From JAVBOF01 sp031550915 (GTDB lineage Bacteria; Bacillota; Clostridia; Christensenellales; MGBC116941): 11,931 nt of DNA. Positions 1-6,280 of the stretch are shown here, one piece after another (the first letter of the stretch is position 1; each line of letters opens with the position of its first letter). The notes under the pieces are model-generated. The model made no database searches and was not told the DNA's origin. It saw only the letters and a program-made list of their open reading frames with translations. The translations under genes and the position numbers were made by a program. The stretch is from NCBI GenBank assembly GCA_031550915.1, contig JAVBOF010000029.1:1-11931 (forward strand). Direction: 5' to 3'.

Positions 1-637
1 TTTGGTCCTGTGCTAGTAGTTTTTTTTTATATTTGGGTTTACGTCGTTGTCCGTCGTTGTCGTTTTTTGCCCAGCCTTTTTTTTCAAGCGCTTTTATTGC
101 CTCTCTCGCCGAGGGCACCAGTGATACGGCATCGGAAATCAACATCTGCCAGTCGTTACCGAGTATGTCCAAAAGTGCGGCTTGTGCAGGCGCCCGTACG
201 ATACCTTCTTTAGTACGCAAGCTATCCTTTGCTTTTTCGATCCCTGCCGGATCCAAAAGCAGGCGCACCGCCGAAGCCTTTTTTTCGCTAACCCTTGCTC
301 CCCGTATCTGGGCGGGTATCATCAGGCGCAAGGCGGAAGCCATTGTACAATAATATGTTTCACATATCCAACGGGCAAGCTCAATCTGTTCCGGCAACAA
401 GGCCGGGTAATCCTCCAGCCTGCGCAATATGCTTTTGATCTCCGCCCGTTCAGACCCGCTCACTTCTTTTGTATCGATTACGAAGCCTTCTTTTGGCGCG
501 TTTCCCCTTCCGAAGGGTACAAGGACACGCCAGCCTATGCTGACTTGCAGCCCGGCTGGCATTTCATACTCAAATACCCGGTCGATATCCGAATGTGAGA
601 TATCTATCAATACATCCGCAAACAATATATCCCCCAT
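1..637 (-). CDS. priA: Primosomal replication protein N' (PriA helicase), N-terminal part, cut by window edge
   Basis: PriA is the superfamily 2 DNA helicase that recognises stalled forks and D-loops and reloads the replisome. Only the first 212 codons are here; the helicase and zinc-binding parts lie beyond position 1. I translated this frame by hand. The start ATGGGGGATATATTG gives MGDILFADVLID, followed by the PriA 3'-DNA-binding-domain signature WRVLVPFGRGN near residues 36-46, and by ETYYCTMASALRLMIP near residues 92-107, which matches the family's 'YY...AL..M.P' segment before the winged helix. An in-frame TAA sits immediately before the ATG, so 637 is the earliest possible ATG. It lies 8 bases after the coaBC stop and has no clear Shine-Dalgarno sequence, so translation probably depends on re-initiation after coaBC. 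The gene order coaBC-priA supports the call. The lysine-rich stretch near the window edge (KPKYKKK) is the linker before the helicase core. Confidence 0.9.
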   Translation of the reverse strand, partial: MGDILFADVLIDISHSDIDRVFEYEMPAGLQVSIGWRVLVPFGRGNAPKEGFVIDTKEVSGSERAEIKSILRRLEDYPALLPEQIELARWICETYYCTMASALRLMIPAQIRGARVSEKKASAVRLLLDPAGIEKAKDSLRTKEGIVRAPAQAALLDILGNDWQMLISDAVSLVPSAREAIKALEKKGWAKNDNDGQRRKPKYKKKLLAQDQ

Positions 638-645
638 TTATTGCA

Positions 646-1839
646 TTAATCAAAAAAAGCTTTTGCCTCTTTCAAAATATCTTTAGCAACGCTCAATTTA
701 GTGCCTTCGAAAGCCACATTGGAAACATTTCTTTTATAGCATATCACGGCGTTTGTATCGACATCAAACCCCGCTCCGTCCTGCTTTACATCATTTGCGA
801 CTATCATGTCCAGGTTCTTTTCCAGAAGTTTCTTTTTTGCGTACTCCTCGATATTTTGAGTCTCAGCGGCAAAGCCTATCAAAACCTGCTTCGTTTTTCT
901 CTCCCCAAGACCTTTTAATATATCCGGATTCCGTTTCAGCGTCAGGTTGAATTGCTCCTCGCCCTTTTTTATCTTTTGATCCGAAACGGTCTCCACAGCA
1001 TAATCGGACGGAGCCGCCGCCATAACGACCATATCGCATTCATCATAAAACGCGTCAACCGCATGTTTCATTTCTTGTGTAGTCTGCACGCGGATAGTAT
1101 TAATCCCATCAATATCTTTAATATTGTTTGGCCCGCAAACCAGTATAACCTCGGCGCCCATCTGCAAGGCTTCATACGCTAAGGCAAAGCCCATCTTTCC
1201 GGAACTGCGGTTGGAAATGAATCGCACAGGGTCTATCGCTTCGCGGGTTGGACCCGCTGTAACAAGGATTTTTTTGCCTTCATATATGCGTTCAAGTTTT
1301 AATATTTCACATATCTTCTTATATATATCGTCAACTGAAGCCAGCTTGCCAAGGCCAATGTCTCCGCATGCAAGCCTTCCGCTTTCCGGCATTATAAAAT
1401 GGATACCCTTATCTGTAAGGCTTTTTATATTACTTTGAACCTCAACGCTCTCAAACATGCCAGTATTCATCGCGGGAGCAATAAGTTTGGGGCATTTGGC
1501 TGCCATTATTGTTGTTGAAAGCATGTCGTCCGCTATGCCGTTATCTATTTTGCCGATAATATTCGCGGTTGCCGGGGCGACAACAAATATATCCGCCCGT
1601 TTCGAAAGTGAGATATGTTCAACATCCCAGCTGTTTTTTCTTTCGAACATATCATATACGACGGGATTATTGGAAAGGGTCTCAAAAGTAAGCGGCGTAA
1701 TGAACTCGCACGCGTTCTCGGTCATAACGACGCACACATCCATTCCGCCCTTTTTCAAACGGCTAACGAGATCCGCAGCCTTATATGCAGCTATTCCTCC
1801 AGTCACTCCCAGTAAAACGGTCTTTGGTTTAAATTCCAT
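646..1839 (-). CDS. coaBC: Bifunctional phosphopantothenoylcysteine decarboxylase / phosphopantothenate-cysteine ligase
   Basis: This 397-residue cytoplasmic enzyme carries out two consecutive steps of coenzyme A synthesis: joining cysteine to 4'-phosphopantothenate (CoaB) and decarboxylating the product (CoaC, FMN-dependent). The N-terminal CoaC half spans about residues 1-185, with TGGIAAYK at 13-20, the catalytic histidine H75 in EHISL, the PAMN substrate motif at 122-125 and the catalytic-flap cysteine C158 in LACGD. The CoaB half begins near 188 with LVTAGPTRE (192-200), N210 (matching the E. coli acyl-cytidylate-binding Asn) and the lysines around K289-K292. The length is usual. The PxMNxxMW motif ends in Phe here (PAMNTGMF), a mild change. 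The ATG at 1839 follows GGAG by five bases. The gene sits 30 bases after rpoZ and directly before priA, the usual Bacillota arrangement. Confidence 0.97.
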   Translation of the reverse strand: MEFKPKTVLLGVTGGIAAYKAADLVSRLKKGGMDVCVVMTENACEFITPLTFETLSNNPVVYDMFERKNSWDVEHISLSKRADIFVVAPATANIIGKIDNGIADDMLSTTIMAAKCPKLIAPAMNTGMFESVEVQSNIKSLTDKGIHFIMPESGRLACGDIGLGKLASVDDIYKKICEILKLERIYEGKKILVTAGPTREAIDPVRFISNRSSGKMGFALAYEALQMGAEVILVCGPNNIKDIDGINTIRVQTTQEMKHAVDAFYDECDMVVMAAAPSDYAVETVSDQKIKKGEEQFNLTLKRNPDILKGLGERKTKQVLIGFAAETQNIEEYAKKKLLEKNLDMIVANDVKQDGAGFDVDTNAVICYKRNVSNVAFEGTKLSVAKDILKEAKAFFD

Positions 1840-1869
1840 AACTGCTCCAATGTTAGGCCCGGCTCAATT

Positions 1870-2073
1870 TCAATTATACTCTTCCGGGTATTCTACCCTT
1901 AGTTTATCGTTGTAAAGCTCCAAAACTGCCTGCGTTACAGGCTTTTCTTCATGCCCCTCTATAAGCGGCGAAGCTCCATCCATAAGCTGCCTTGCCCTTT
2001 TTGAAGCCATTATAACAAGGGAATAACGGCAATCAACTTTCTTCATTAGGTTTGTCAATGGCGGATTAATCAT
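1870..2073 (-). CDS. rpoZ: DNA-directed RNA polymerase subunit omega
   Basis: The omega subunit binds the beta' subunit and aids RNA polymerase assembly and stability. The 67-residue product has the family pattern: MINPPLTNLMKKVDCRYSLV at the N-terminus, then the conserved ASKRARQL (about residues 23-30), and PVTQAVLELYNDKL near 45-58, equivalent to the '..KAL.EI..G' helix. The length equals that of the short Bacillota omega. The ATG overlaps the gmk stop by 4 bp (ATGA), with AGGAG nine bases upstream inside gmk, so the two genes are probably translationally coupled. The placement between gmk and coaBC is the standard order and makes the call firm despite the small size. Confidence 0.95.
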   Translation of the reverse strand: MINPPLTNLMKKVDCRYSLVIMASKRARQLMDGASPLIEGHEEKPVTQAVLELYNDKLRVEYPEEYN

Positions 2074-2726
2074 AAATTTTCACTCCTGAGCCTGGCAATC
2101 AATTCTTTATTCTTATCAGGCTTAAATTTTTCTACATATATTATCTTTTCTATATCTTCAACCGTCGTGTCAAGGTCATCGTTTATAATGACATAATCAT
2201 ATTCGGATGCCCTGTTCATCTCTTCATATGCGCCCTTCAGCCTGTTCTTTATCTCTTCCTCAATCTCTTTTGTATTAGCCGCCCTCTCGTGTTTTCTACG
2301 CATGAGTTCATCCATTGTCGGCGGAAGGAGAAAAACATATACACCCTGGGGAAAGGATTGCATTACTTGCATGGCTCCCTGAACATCTATCTCAAGAATT
2401 ATATCATTACCCTGCATCATCTGGTTAACTACAAATTCTTTGGGCGTGCCATATTTATTGCCGAAAACGACGGCGCTCTCAAACAGTTCGCCTCTTTCTT
2501 CCATTTGTTCAAATTCTTCTTTTGTAACGAAGAAATAGCTTTCACCGTTTATTTCTCCGTCCCTTGGAGGACGGGTCGTCGCTGAGATCGAAAGCTTTAA
2601 TCCTTTATTTCGTTCCAAAAGTTTTTTGCAAACTGTACCCTTGCCGGCGCCGCTCGGCCCGGATATAACAACGAGGGAGCCCAGCCTTTTATTATAATCA
2701 GCGCTATTATTCCCTTGCATGATCAC
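2070..2726 (-). CDS. gmk: Guanylate kinase
   Basis: The product phosphorylates GMP to GDP using ATP and so feeds GTP, dGTP and alarmone pools. The P-loop GPSGAGKGT is at residues 23-31. The GMP-binding segment SATTRPPRDGEINGESYFF starts at 48, with the conserved Arg residues and Tyr, and is followed by GNKYGTP at 89-95. The lid and C-terminal RLKGAYEEM region is also present. The 218 residues are slightly longer than the usual ~205 because of a polar N-terminal lead of about 14 residues. The longest frame opens with GTG at 2726, overlapping the remA stop as GTGA. An in-frame ATG follows two codons later at 2720. The GAGG at 2731-2734 is 4 bases from the GTG and 10 from the ATG, so the ATG (216 residues) is at least as likely. 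Confidence 0.96.
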   Translation of the reverse strand: MIMQGNNSADYNKRLGSLVVISGPSGAGKGTVCKKLLERNKGLKLSISATTRPPRDGEINGESYFFVTKEEFEQMEERGELFESAVVFGNKYGTPKEFVVNQMMQGNDIILEIDVQGAMQVMQSFPQGVYVFLLPPTMDELMRRKHERAANTKEIEEEIKNRLKGAYEEMNRASEYDYVIINDDLDTTVEDIEKIIYVEKFKPDKNKELIARLRSENL

Positions 2727-2989
2727 TCGTCCTCTACATCTGAAGAATCTTTTACATCCAGCCTGTTTGCCACTGTTTCTGGCTGCACGGCAGAAAGAAT
2801 TATATGGTCGCTGTCTGTTATCATAACGGCCCTCGTTCTGCGTCCATAAGTCGCATCAATAAGCATTCCCCTGTCCCTCGCATCCTGGATTATCCTTTTT
2901 ATCGGCGCAGATTCCGGGCTGACTATTGCTATAAGCCTGTTTGCGGAAACAATGTTTCCAAAACCAATATTGATCAGTTTGATACTCAT
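2723..2989 (-). CDS. remA: Extracellular matrix regulator RemA (DUF370 family)
   Basis: RemA is a small DNA-binding protein. In Bacillus subtilis it activates biofilm-matrix operons and osmoprotection genes and forms ring-like oligomers. This 88-residue product matches the family almost end to end: KLINIGFGNIVSANRLIAIV (residues 4-23), SPESAPIKRIIQDARDRG (24-41) and TYGRRTRAVMITDSDHIILSA (48-68), including the conserved Arg residues that contact DNA. The acidic tail after residue 78 is variable in the family. The ATG at 2989 has a GAGAGG Shine-Dalgarno sequence that overlaps the yicC stop codon. The stop overlaps the gmk start. Its targets in this organism cannot be read from the window; a matrix role is inferred only from Bacillus. 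Confidence 0.93.
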   Translation of the reverse strand: MSIKLINIGFGNIVSANRLIAIVSPESAPIKRIIQDARDRGMLIDATYGRRTRAVMITDSDHIILSAVQPETVANRLDVKDSSDVEDE

Positions 2990-2999
2990 ATACTACCTC

Positions 3000-3878
3000 T
3001 CATTCAATATTTTGTATCTGTTCGCGTATCTTTTCCACTTCGTTCTTTAATGCCATAACGGTGTTCGTTATACTCAGGTCGTTAGCCTTCGATCCTATTG
3101 TATTTACTTCCCTGTTCATTTCCTGAACGGCAAAATCCAGCTTTTTGCCAATGACCCCGCCCTGTGCGATGGTCTCTTTAAAAAGTTCGAGATGGCTGCG
3201 CAGCCTTACGGTCTCTTCATTTATGCTGCATCTTTCAGAAAAATATGCAACTTCAACCGCCAGTCTGTTTGGGTCTACGGCCACAGTAGTAAGCAGCTCC
3301 TGCATCCGCAACTCTAGCTTGTTGCGGTAGTTTTCAACGACCAGTGGCTCTATTTTTTCTATCTCTACTAGCATTGACTCCATGATGTTTATTCTTTCAA
3401 GCATATCAGCGCAAAGCCGTTTGGCCTCCTTCGCACGCATTTCCAGCATCTGGTCTATCGCCTGGTTGCACGCGCCAAGGCATATTTCCATCATTATGTC
3501 CTTATCGTCCTCGGCCTCCTCTAATGCTAAAACATCCGGCATCCGCAATACCGTAGAAAAGGACATGTCGTCCGTTATCCCGGTGCTATCACGTATAGCC
3601 TCCAAAGCTCGCATATAGCTATTAAACAGATGCGTATCTACACTTACCCGCTTTGCATCTTCCCTTTTGTTCTTATACATCAGAAAGACATCAATATGTC
3701 CTCTGGCCAACCTGCCGGAGAGTAACTGCCTGATATCGTTTTCCAAAAACATTAGAAACTTGGGCAACCTCATCGATATATCAAGATAACGGTTATTGAC
3801 GCTTTTTAAATCGATAGACATCTCTCTATTTTCTTGTGCTACAAAACCGCTGCCAAAGCCCGTCATACTATATATCAA
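3000..3878 (-). CDS. yicC: YicC/YloC family endoribonuclease
   Basis: Members of this family are conserved RNA-processing proteins; E. coli YicC has been linked to endoribonuclease activity and small-RNA turnover. The 292-residue product has the diagnostic N-terminus SMTGFGSG (residues 4-11), the SVNNRYLDISMRLP segment (26-39) of the YicC_N domain, and the DUF1732 C-terminus with KLDFAVQEMNREVNTIGSK near 246-264, ending in the typical REQIQNIE. The frame opens at a TTG at 3878, which gives MIYSMTGFG, matching the family's MIxSMTGFG. A GAGGGG lies 11 bases upstream, and the next ATG (3866) would be 23 bases from it and would remove conserved residues. It is the first gene after the promoter at 3929-3957 and leads the yicC-remA-gmk-rpoZ-coaBC-priA operon. 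Confidence 0.93.
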   Translation of the reverse strand: MIYSMTGFGSGFVAQENREMSIDLKSVNNRYLDISMRLPKFLMFLENDIRQLLSGRLARGHIDVFLMYKNKREDAKRVSVDTHLFNSYMRALEAIRDSTGITDDMSFSTVLRMPDVLALEEAEDDKDIMMEICLGACNQAIDQMLEMRAKEAKRLCADMLERINIMESMLVEIEKIEPLVVENYRNKLELRMQELLTTVAVDPNRLAVEVAYFSERCSINEETVRLRSHLELFKETIAQGGVIGKKLDFAVQEMNREVNTIGSKANDLSITNTVMALKNEVEKIREQIQNIE

Positions 3879-3889
3879 ATGTTCACACG

Positions 3890-3895
3890 CCCCTC
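3890..3895 (-). promoter_or_regulatory. Ribosome binding site of yicC (GAGGGG)
   Basis: On the minus strand GAGGGG lies 11 bases before the TTG at 3878 and 23 bases before the first ATG. An in-frame TGA overlaps its first bases, so translation cannot start further upstream. The site therefore favours the TTG start, although 11 bases is a rather long spacing. Confidence 0.6.
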
Positions 3896-3928
3896 AAGTA
3901 AGATTATCTCACAACTATTTAACGCTTT

Positions 3929-3957
3929 ATTATATCACAGAAAACTTCTATTTTCAC
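3929..3957 (-). promoter_or_regulatory. Sigma-A-type promoter with extended -10, driving the yicC operon
   Basis: Reading the minus strand, a perfect -10 hexamer TATAAT (3934 to 3929) is preceded by TGA, giving the extended -10 form TGnTATAAT. Seventeen bases further upstream is GTGAAA (3957 to 3952), a 4-of-6 match to TTGACA. The predicted transcript start is near 3921, leaving a leader of about 42 bases before the TTG of yicC. It sits in the 87-base gap between the AIR-synthase-like gene and yicC, the largest gap in the window, and so splits the region into two transcription units. No terminator hairpin with a U-run separates the units, so read-through from upstream is likely to add to expression. 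Confidence 0.75.
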
Positions 3958-3959
3958 AG
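3935..3959 (-). repeat. Direct repeat CTGTGA within the yicC promoter
   Basis: On the minus strand CTGTGA occurs at 3959-3954 and again at 3940-3935, a 19-base period. The upstream copy overlaps the -35 element and the downstream copy abuts the -10. Between them GAAAA and TTTTC (3955-3940) form a 5-bp inverted repeat with a 6-base loop. This could be an operator, but the elements are short and AT-rich, so chance is possible. Confidence 0.4.
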
Positions 3960-3965
3960 TAATGC

Positions 3966-4952
3966 TCAATATTCCCCTGTAATTTTATAGATTTCGTCAG
4001 AATCCGGTGGCTGTATCAGGGTTTTATGCCCGTTTTTTATTGATAGTACATCGCTCCCCTCCGTCATACTCCCAATGATGGTCGCTTTCACGTTTCCATT
4101 AGTCAGACGCTCAACGAGCCGCTCCCCGTCTTTACAGCACATTATCATGCATCCGCTAGATATAAGCCTTAGCGGGTCAAGGGAAAGCTTATCGCATACT
4201 GCTTCTGTAATCGGCAGGACCGGAATCCGGTCTATTTCTATAACCGCTCCGCAACTGCTTGCCTGCGCTGTCTCCCAAACAGCGCCCAAAACGCCGCCTT
4301 CTGTTACATCATGCATGGCTGATACGCCGTGATCCGCCGCTATGAGCCCCTCTTTGACTACACTTATATCCTTAAACAACTCCTGAGCGGAGGCCATTAC
4401 AATACCCTCGGCTCCACCGAGTAAATGAGGATATTCGTTCAATATTATGCCGGTCCCTTCCAGACCTGCCCATTTCGTAAGTATGATGCTGTCGCCAGGC
4501 CCGGCACCCGATGACCTTATCAGCTTTGAATATGCCACTTTGCCAACGACAGTAGAAGATATAATCATGCGTTTGACAGCGTCTGTAATTTCGGTATGGC
4601 CTCCGATGATATCCAGCCCAAGGATTTCGGCTTCGGCACAAACCTGACGCATGACCTCCTCGATCTCATCTATGGTCGTGGTTGTAGGCGCAAGCACGGT
4701 TATCATTATACCGATCGGCTCCGCTCCGGATGATGCGACATCGTTGCAAGATATATTGGTGGCCAGCCTGCCTATATCCTTTGAGGCAGCGGTTATAGGG
4801 TCGGTGGAAAGCACGCAAACCGTACCGCCGAAATCAATACCTCCGCAATCCTCTCCTATTCCCGGCATCAAGACCACTTCCTTGCGTTTGCATTTTATGC
4901 AGGAAAGCACGCTTTCTCTCAATTGCTCGTTTGTAAGTTTTCCGGGTCTCAT
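3966..4952 (-). CDS. AIR synthase (PurM/HypE superfamily) related protein, function unknown
   Basis: The 328-residue product belongs to the PurM/PurL/HypE/ThiL/SelD superfamily of ATP-using enzymes. The N-terminal half holds the ATP-binding pattern: GIGEDC (31-36), LSTDPIT (48-54), SCNDVASSGAEPIGI (68-82) and GGHTEITDA (117-125). The C-terminal AIRS domain includes LEGTGI (164-169) and MHDVTEGGVLGA (213-224), the counterpart of HypE's 'HDPTRGG'. HypE enzymes end in a conserved Cys that is carbamoylated and dehydrated; this protein ends ITGEY, so it cannot do the HypE reaction in the known way. No other hydrogenase-maturation gene is nearby. It resembles the uncharacterised 'AIR synthase family protein' of Clostridia. 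An N-terminal CxxC (C18, C21) is present. The ATG at 4952 overlaps the stop of the amidase gene by 4 bp and has a strong GAGGAG site. The substrate is unknown. Confidence 0.85.
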   Translation of the reverse strand: MRPGKLTNEQLRESVLSCIKCKRKEVVLMPGIGEDCGGIDFGGTVCVLSTDPITAASKDIGRLATNISCNDVASSGAEPIGIMITVLAPTTTTIDEIEEVMRQVCAEAEILGLDIIGGHTEITDAVKRMIISSTVVGKVAYSKLIRSSGAGPGDSIILTKWAGLEGTGIILNEYPHLLGGAEGIVMASAQELFKDISVVKEGLIAADHGVSAMHDVTEGGVLGAVWETAQASSCGAVIEIDRIPVLPITEAVCDKLSLDPLRLISSGCMIMCCKDGERLVERLTNGNVKATIIGSMTEGSDVLSIKNGHKTLIQPPDSDEIYKITGEY

Positions 4953-6280
4953 CTATTGCTCCTCTCAAAAGCGTCTGCAATTTTGACTGTCAGGACGTCG
5001 TTTCCAGCTGCCCCGATCAACTGAATGCCTGACGGCAGTTTAGCACCATCCTGGCTATATGGCACAGTTATTGCGCATACGCCGGCAAGGCTCGCTCCCA
5101 CAGTAAATATATCTTCATCTCCACGCGCCCCGCCAGGCTTGAAAGCTATTGTCGGCGCGGTGGGGGTGGCTATGATATCTATATCCTCAAAAGTTTTTAC
5201 GTATTCAAGCTTTATCTCTTGCGCAATGTTTTTTGCTGCTACATATTCCATTGCCCCATCTCCGCTGATCAAGTATTTCCCTAATGCACGACGTTTTTCC
5301 GCCTCTTCACCCGCTTTTTTATTACCGATAAGGTTTTCTATGGATTCTCCGACTTCAACGGACATTACTTTACGGTAGGCGTCAAGCGCCGTATTAAAAT
5401 GTTTGATGTTAATCTTCTTTATTGAAGCCCCAAGCTTCTTCATCCGCAGCATCGCATCCTCAAAATCCTTTTTTATACTTGGATTCAAGCCTGCATATTG
5501 CAAGTATTCAACAGGAACACCAATTCGTAAACCATCCATTTCGCCATCGCATGACGCTTCAAAACGCATCCTGCTGCCGCTCCTGTCCAAAGAACCAACT
5601 GCTATTATATCCATTACCATAGCACATTCATAGGCAGAACGTGTTAACGTCCCAACGCAATCGAGGCTTTTTGCACACGGCATTACACCATCGTCCGGCA
5701 CGATCCCATATGTAGGCTTGAACCCGCAAACCCCGCAATATGCGGCGGGAACTCGCACAGAACCGCTGGTATCCGTACCAATTGCAAAATGCGCCATATT
5801 TGCCGCGACTGCCGCTGCGCTTCCGCTGCTGGAGCCGCCCGCAACCAAAGAATGATCCAACGGGTTTACGGTATATCCGAAATCCGATGTTTCTCCCCCC
5901 GAACCCATTGCAAAGGCATCCATATTCGCCTTTCCAAGCAGTATGGCGCCAGAATTTCTTAACAGTTTATAAACCTCGGAGTCCTCACGGGCAACGTTTT
6001 CGCTCAAAAGCTTGCTGCCGCAAGTGGAAGCCATCCCTTTGACATCTATATTGTCTTTCAGGACATAAACCATTCCCAGTAGACTACACTCCCCACCGCA
6101 GGCCTCAACCGCCGGTGCCCTAACGATCTCCCCGTAACTTTCATCGCACACTGCAAGCAGAGCGTTTATCGGGCTGCCAACTACGGCTGCACGCATACAA
6201 TCCTCAAATGGATCGGACGAGTACTTCTGGGATTTCATCAACTGCCGGATCGTCGTCATCGAAGCTTCGTTCAGCATCAT
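4949..6280 (-). CDS. GatA-like amidase (amidase signature family)
   Basis: This is a 443-residue amidase-signature enzyme, closest by eye to GatA, the glutaminase subunit of Asp-tRNA(Asn)/Glu-tRNA(Gln) amidotransferase. The Ser-cisSer-Lys triad is intact: K75 in VLKDNID, S150 in GGSSSGS and nucleophile S174 in TDTSGS, with the same spacing (75 and 24) as in GatA. GKANMDAFAMGS (116-127) and TPTAPT (372-377) are GatA-like. An Arg at 330/331 and D390 sit where GatA binds the glutamine alpha-carboxylate and amino groups. Unlike typical GatA, DTGGSIRQPAA is DTSGSVRVPAA, the 'YGRVSRYG' stretch reads YGIVPDDG, and the protein is about 40 residues short. Neither gatC nor gatB is adjacent: the ATG overlaps the ligA stop (ATGA) and its own stop overlaps the AIR-synthase-like gene. 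It may be a lineage-specific GatA with partners elsewhere, or a paralogue with another acceptor. Confidence 0.8.
   Translation of the reverse strand: MMLNEASMTTIRQLMKSQKYSSDPFEDCMRAAVVGSPINALLAVCDESYGEIVRAPAVEACGGECSLLGMVYVLKDNIDVKGMASTCGSKLLSENVAREDSEVYKLLRNSGAILLGKANMDAFAMGSGGETSDFGYTVNPLDHSLVAGGSSSGSAAAVAANMAHFAIGTDTSGSVRVPAAYCGVCGFKPTYGIVPDDGVMPCAKSLDCVGTLTRSAYECAMVMDIIAVGSLDRSGSRMRFEASCDGEMDGLRIGVPVEYLQYAGLNPSIKKDFEDAMLRMKKLGASIKKINIKHFNTALDAYRKVMSVEVGESIENLIGNKKAGEEAEKRRALGKYLISGDGAMEYVAAKNIAQEIKLEYVKTFEDIDIIATPTAPTIAFKPGGARGDEDIFTVGASLAGVCAITVPYSQDGAKLPSGIQLIGAAGNDVLTVKIADAFERSNR

Noticed and set aside
24..84. Poly-T runs near the window start as a possible terminator
   Set aside because: On the coding strand they are AAA lysine codons within priA, and no GC-rich hairpin adjoins them.
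1457..1915. Plus-strand 152-codon open frame opposite coaBC and rpoZ
   Set aside because: Antisense to two conserved genes, with a Ser/Ile/Ala-rich composition typical of the complement of real coding DNA.
3940..3955. GAAAA/TTTTC inverted repeat as a transcription terminator for the upstream operon
   Set aside because: Only five A:T-rich pairs around a 6-base loop, with no following U-run; too weak to terminate.
4372..4641. Minus-strand 89-codon frame inside the AIR-synthase-like gene
   Set aside because: Out-of-frame shadow of a clear AIR-synthase-family coding sequence; its Arg/Trp/His-rich composition is typical of a false frame.
3966..4952. Annotation as hydrogenase maturation factor HypE
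   Set aside because: The conserved C-terminal Cys required for HypE chemistry is missing and no hyp or hydrogenase genes are present in the window.
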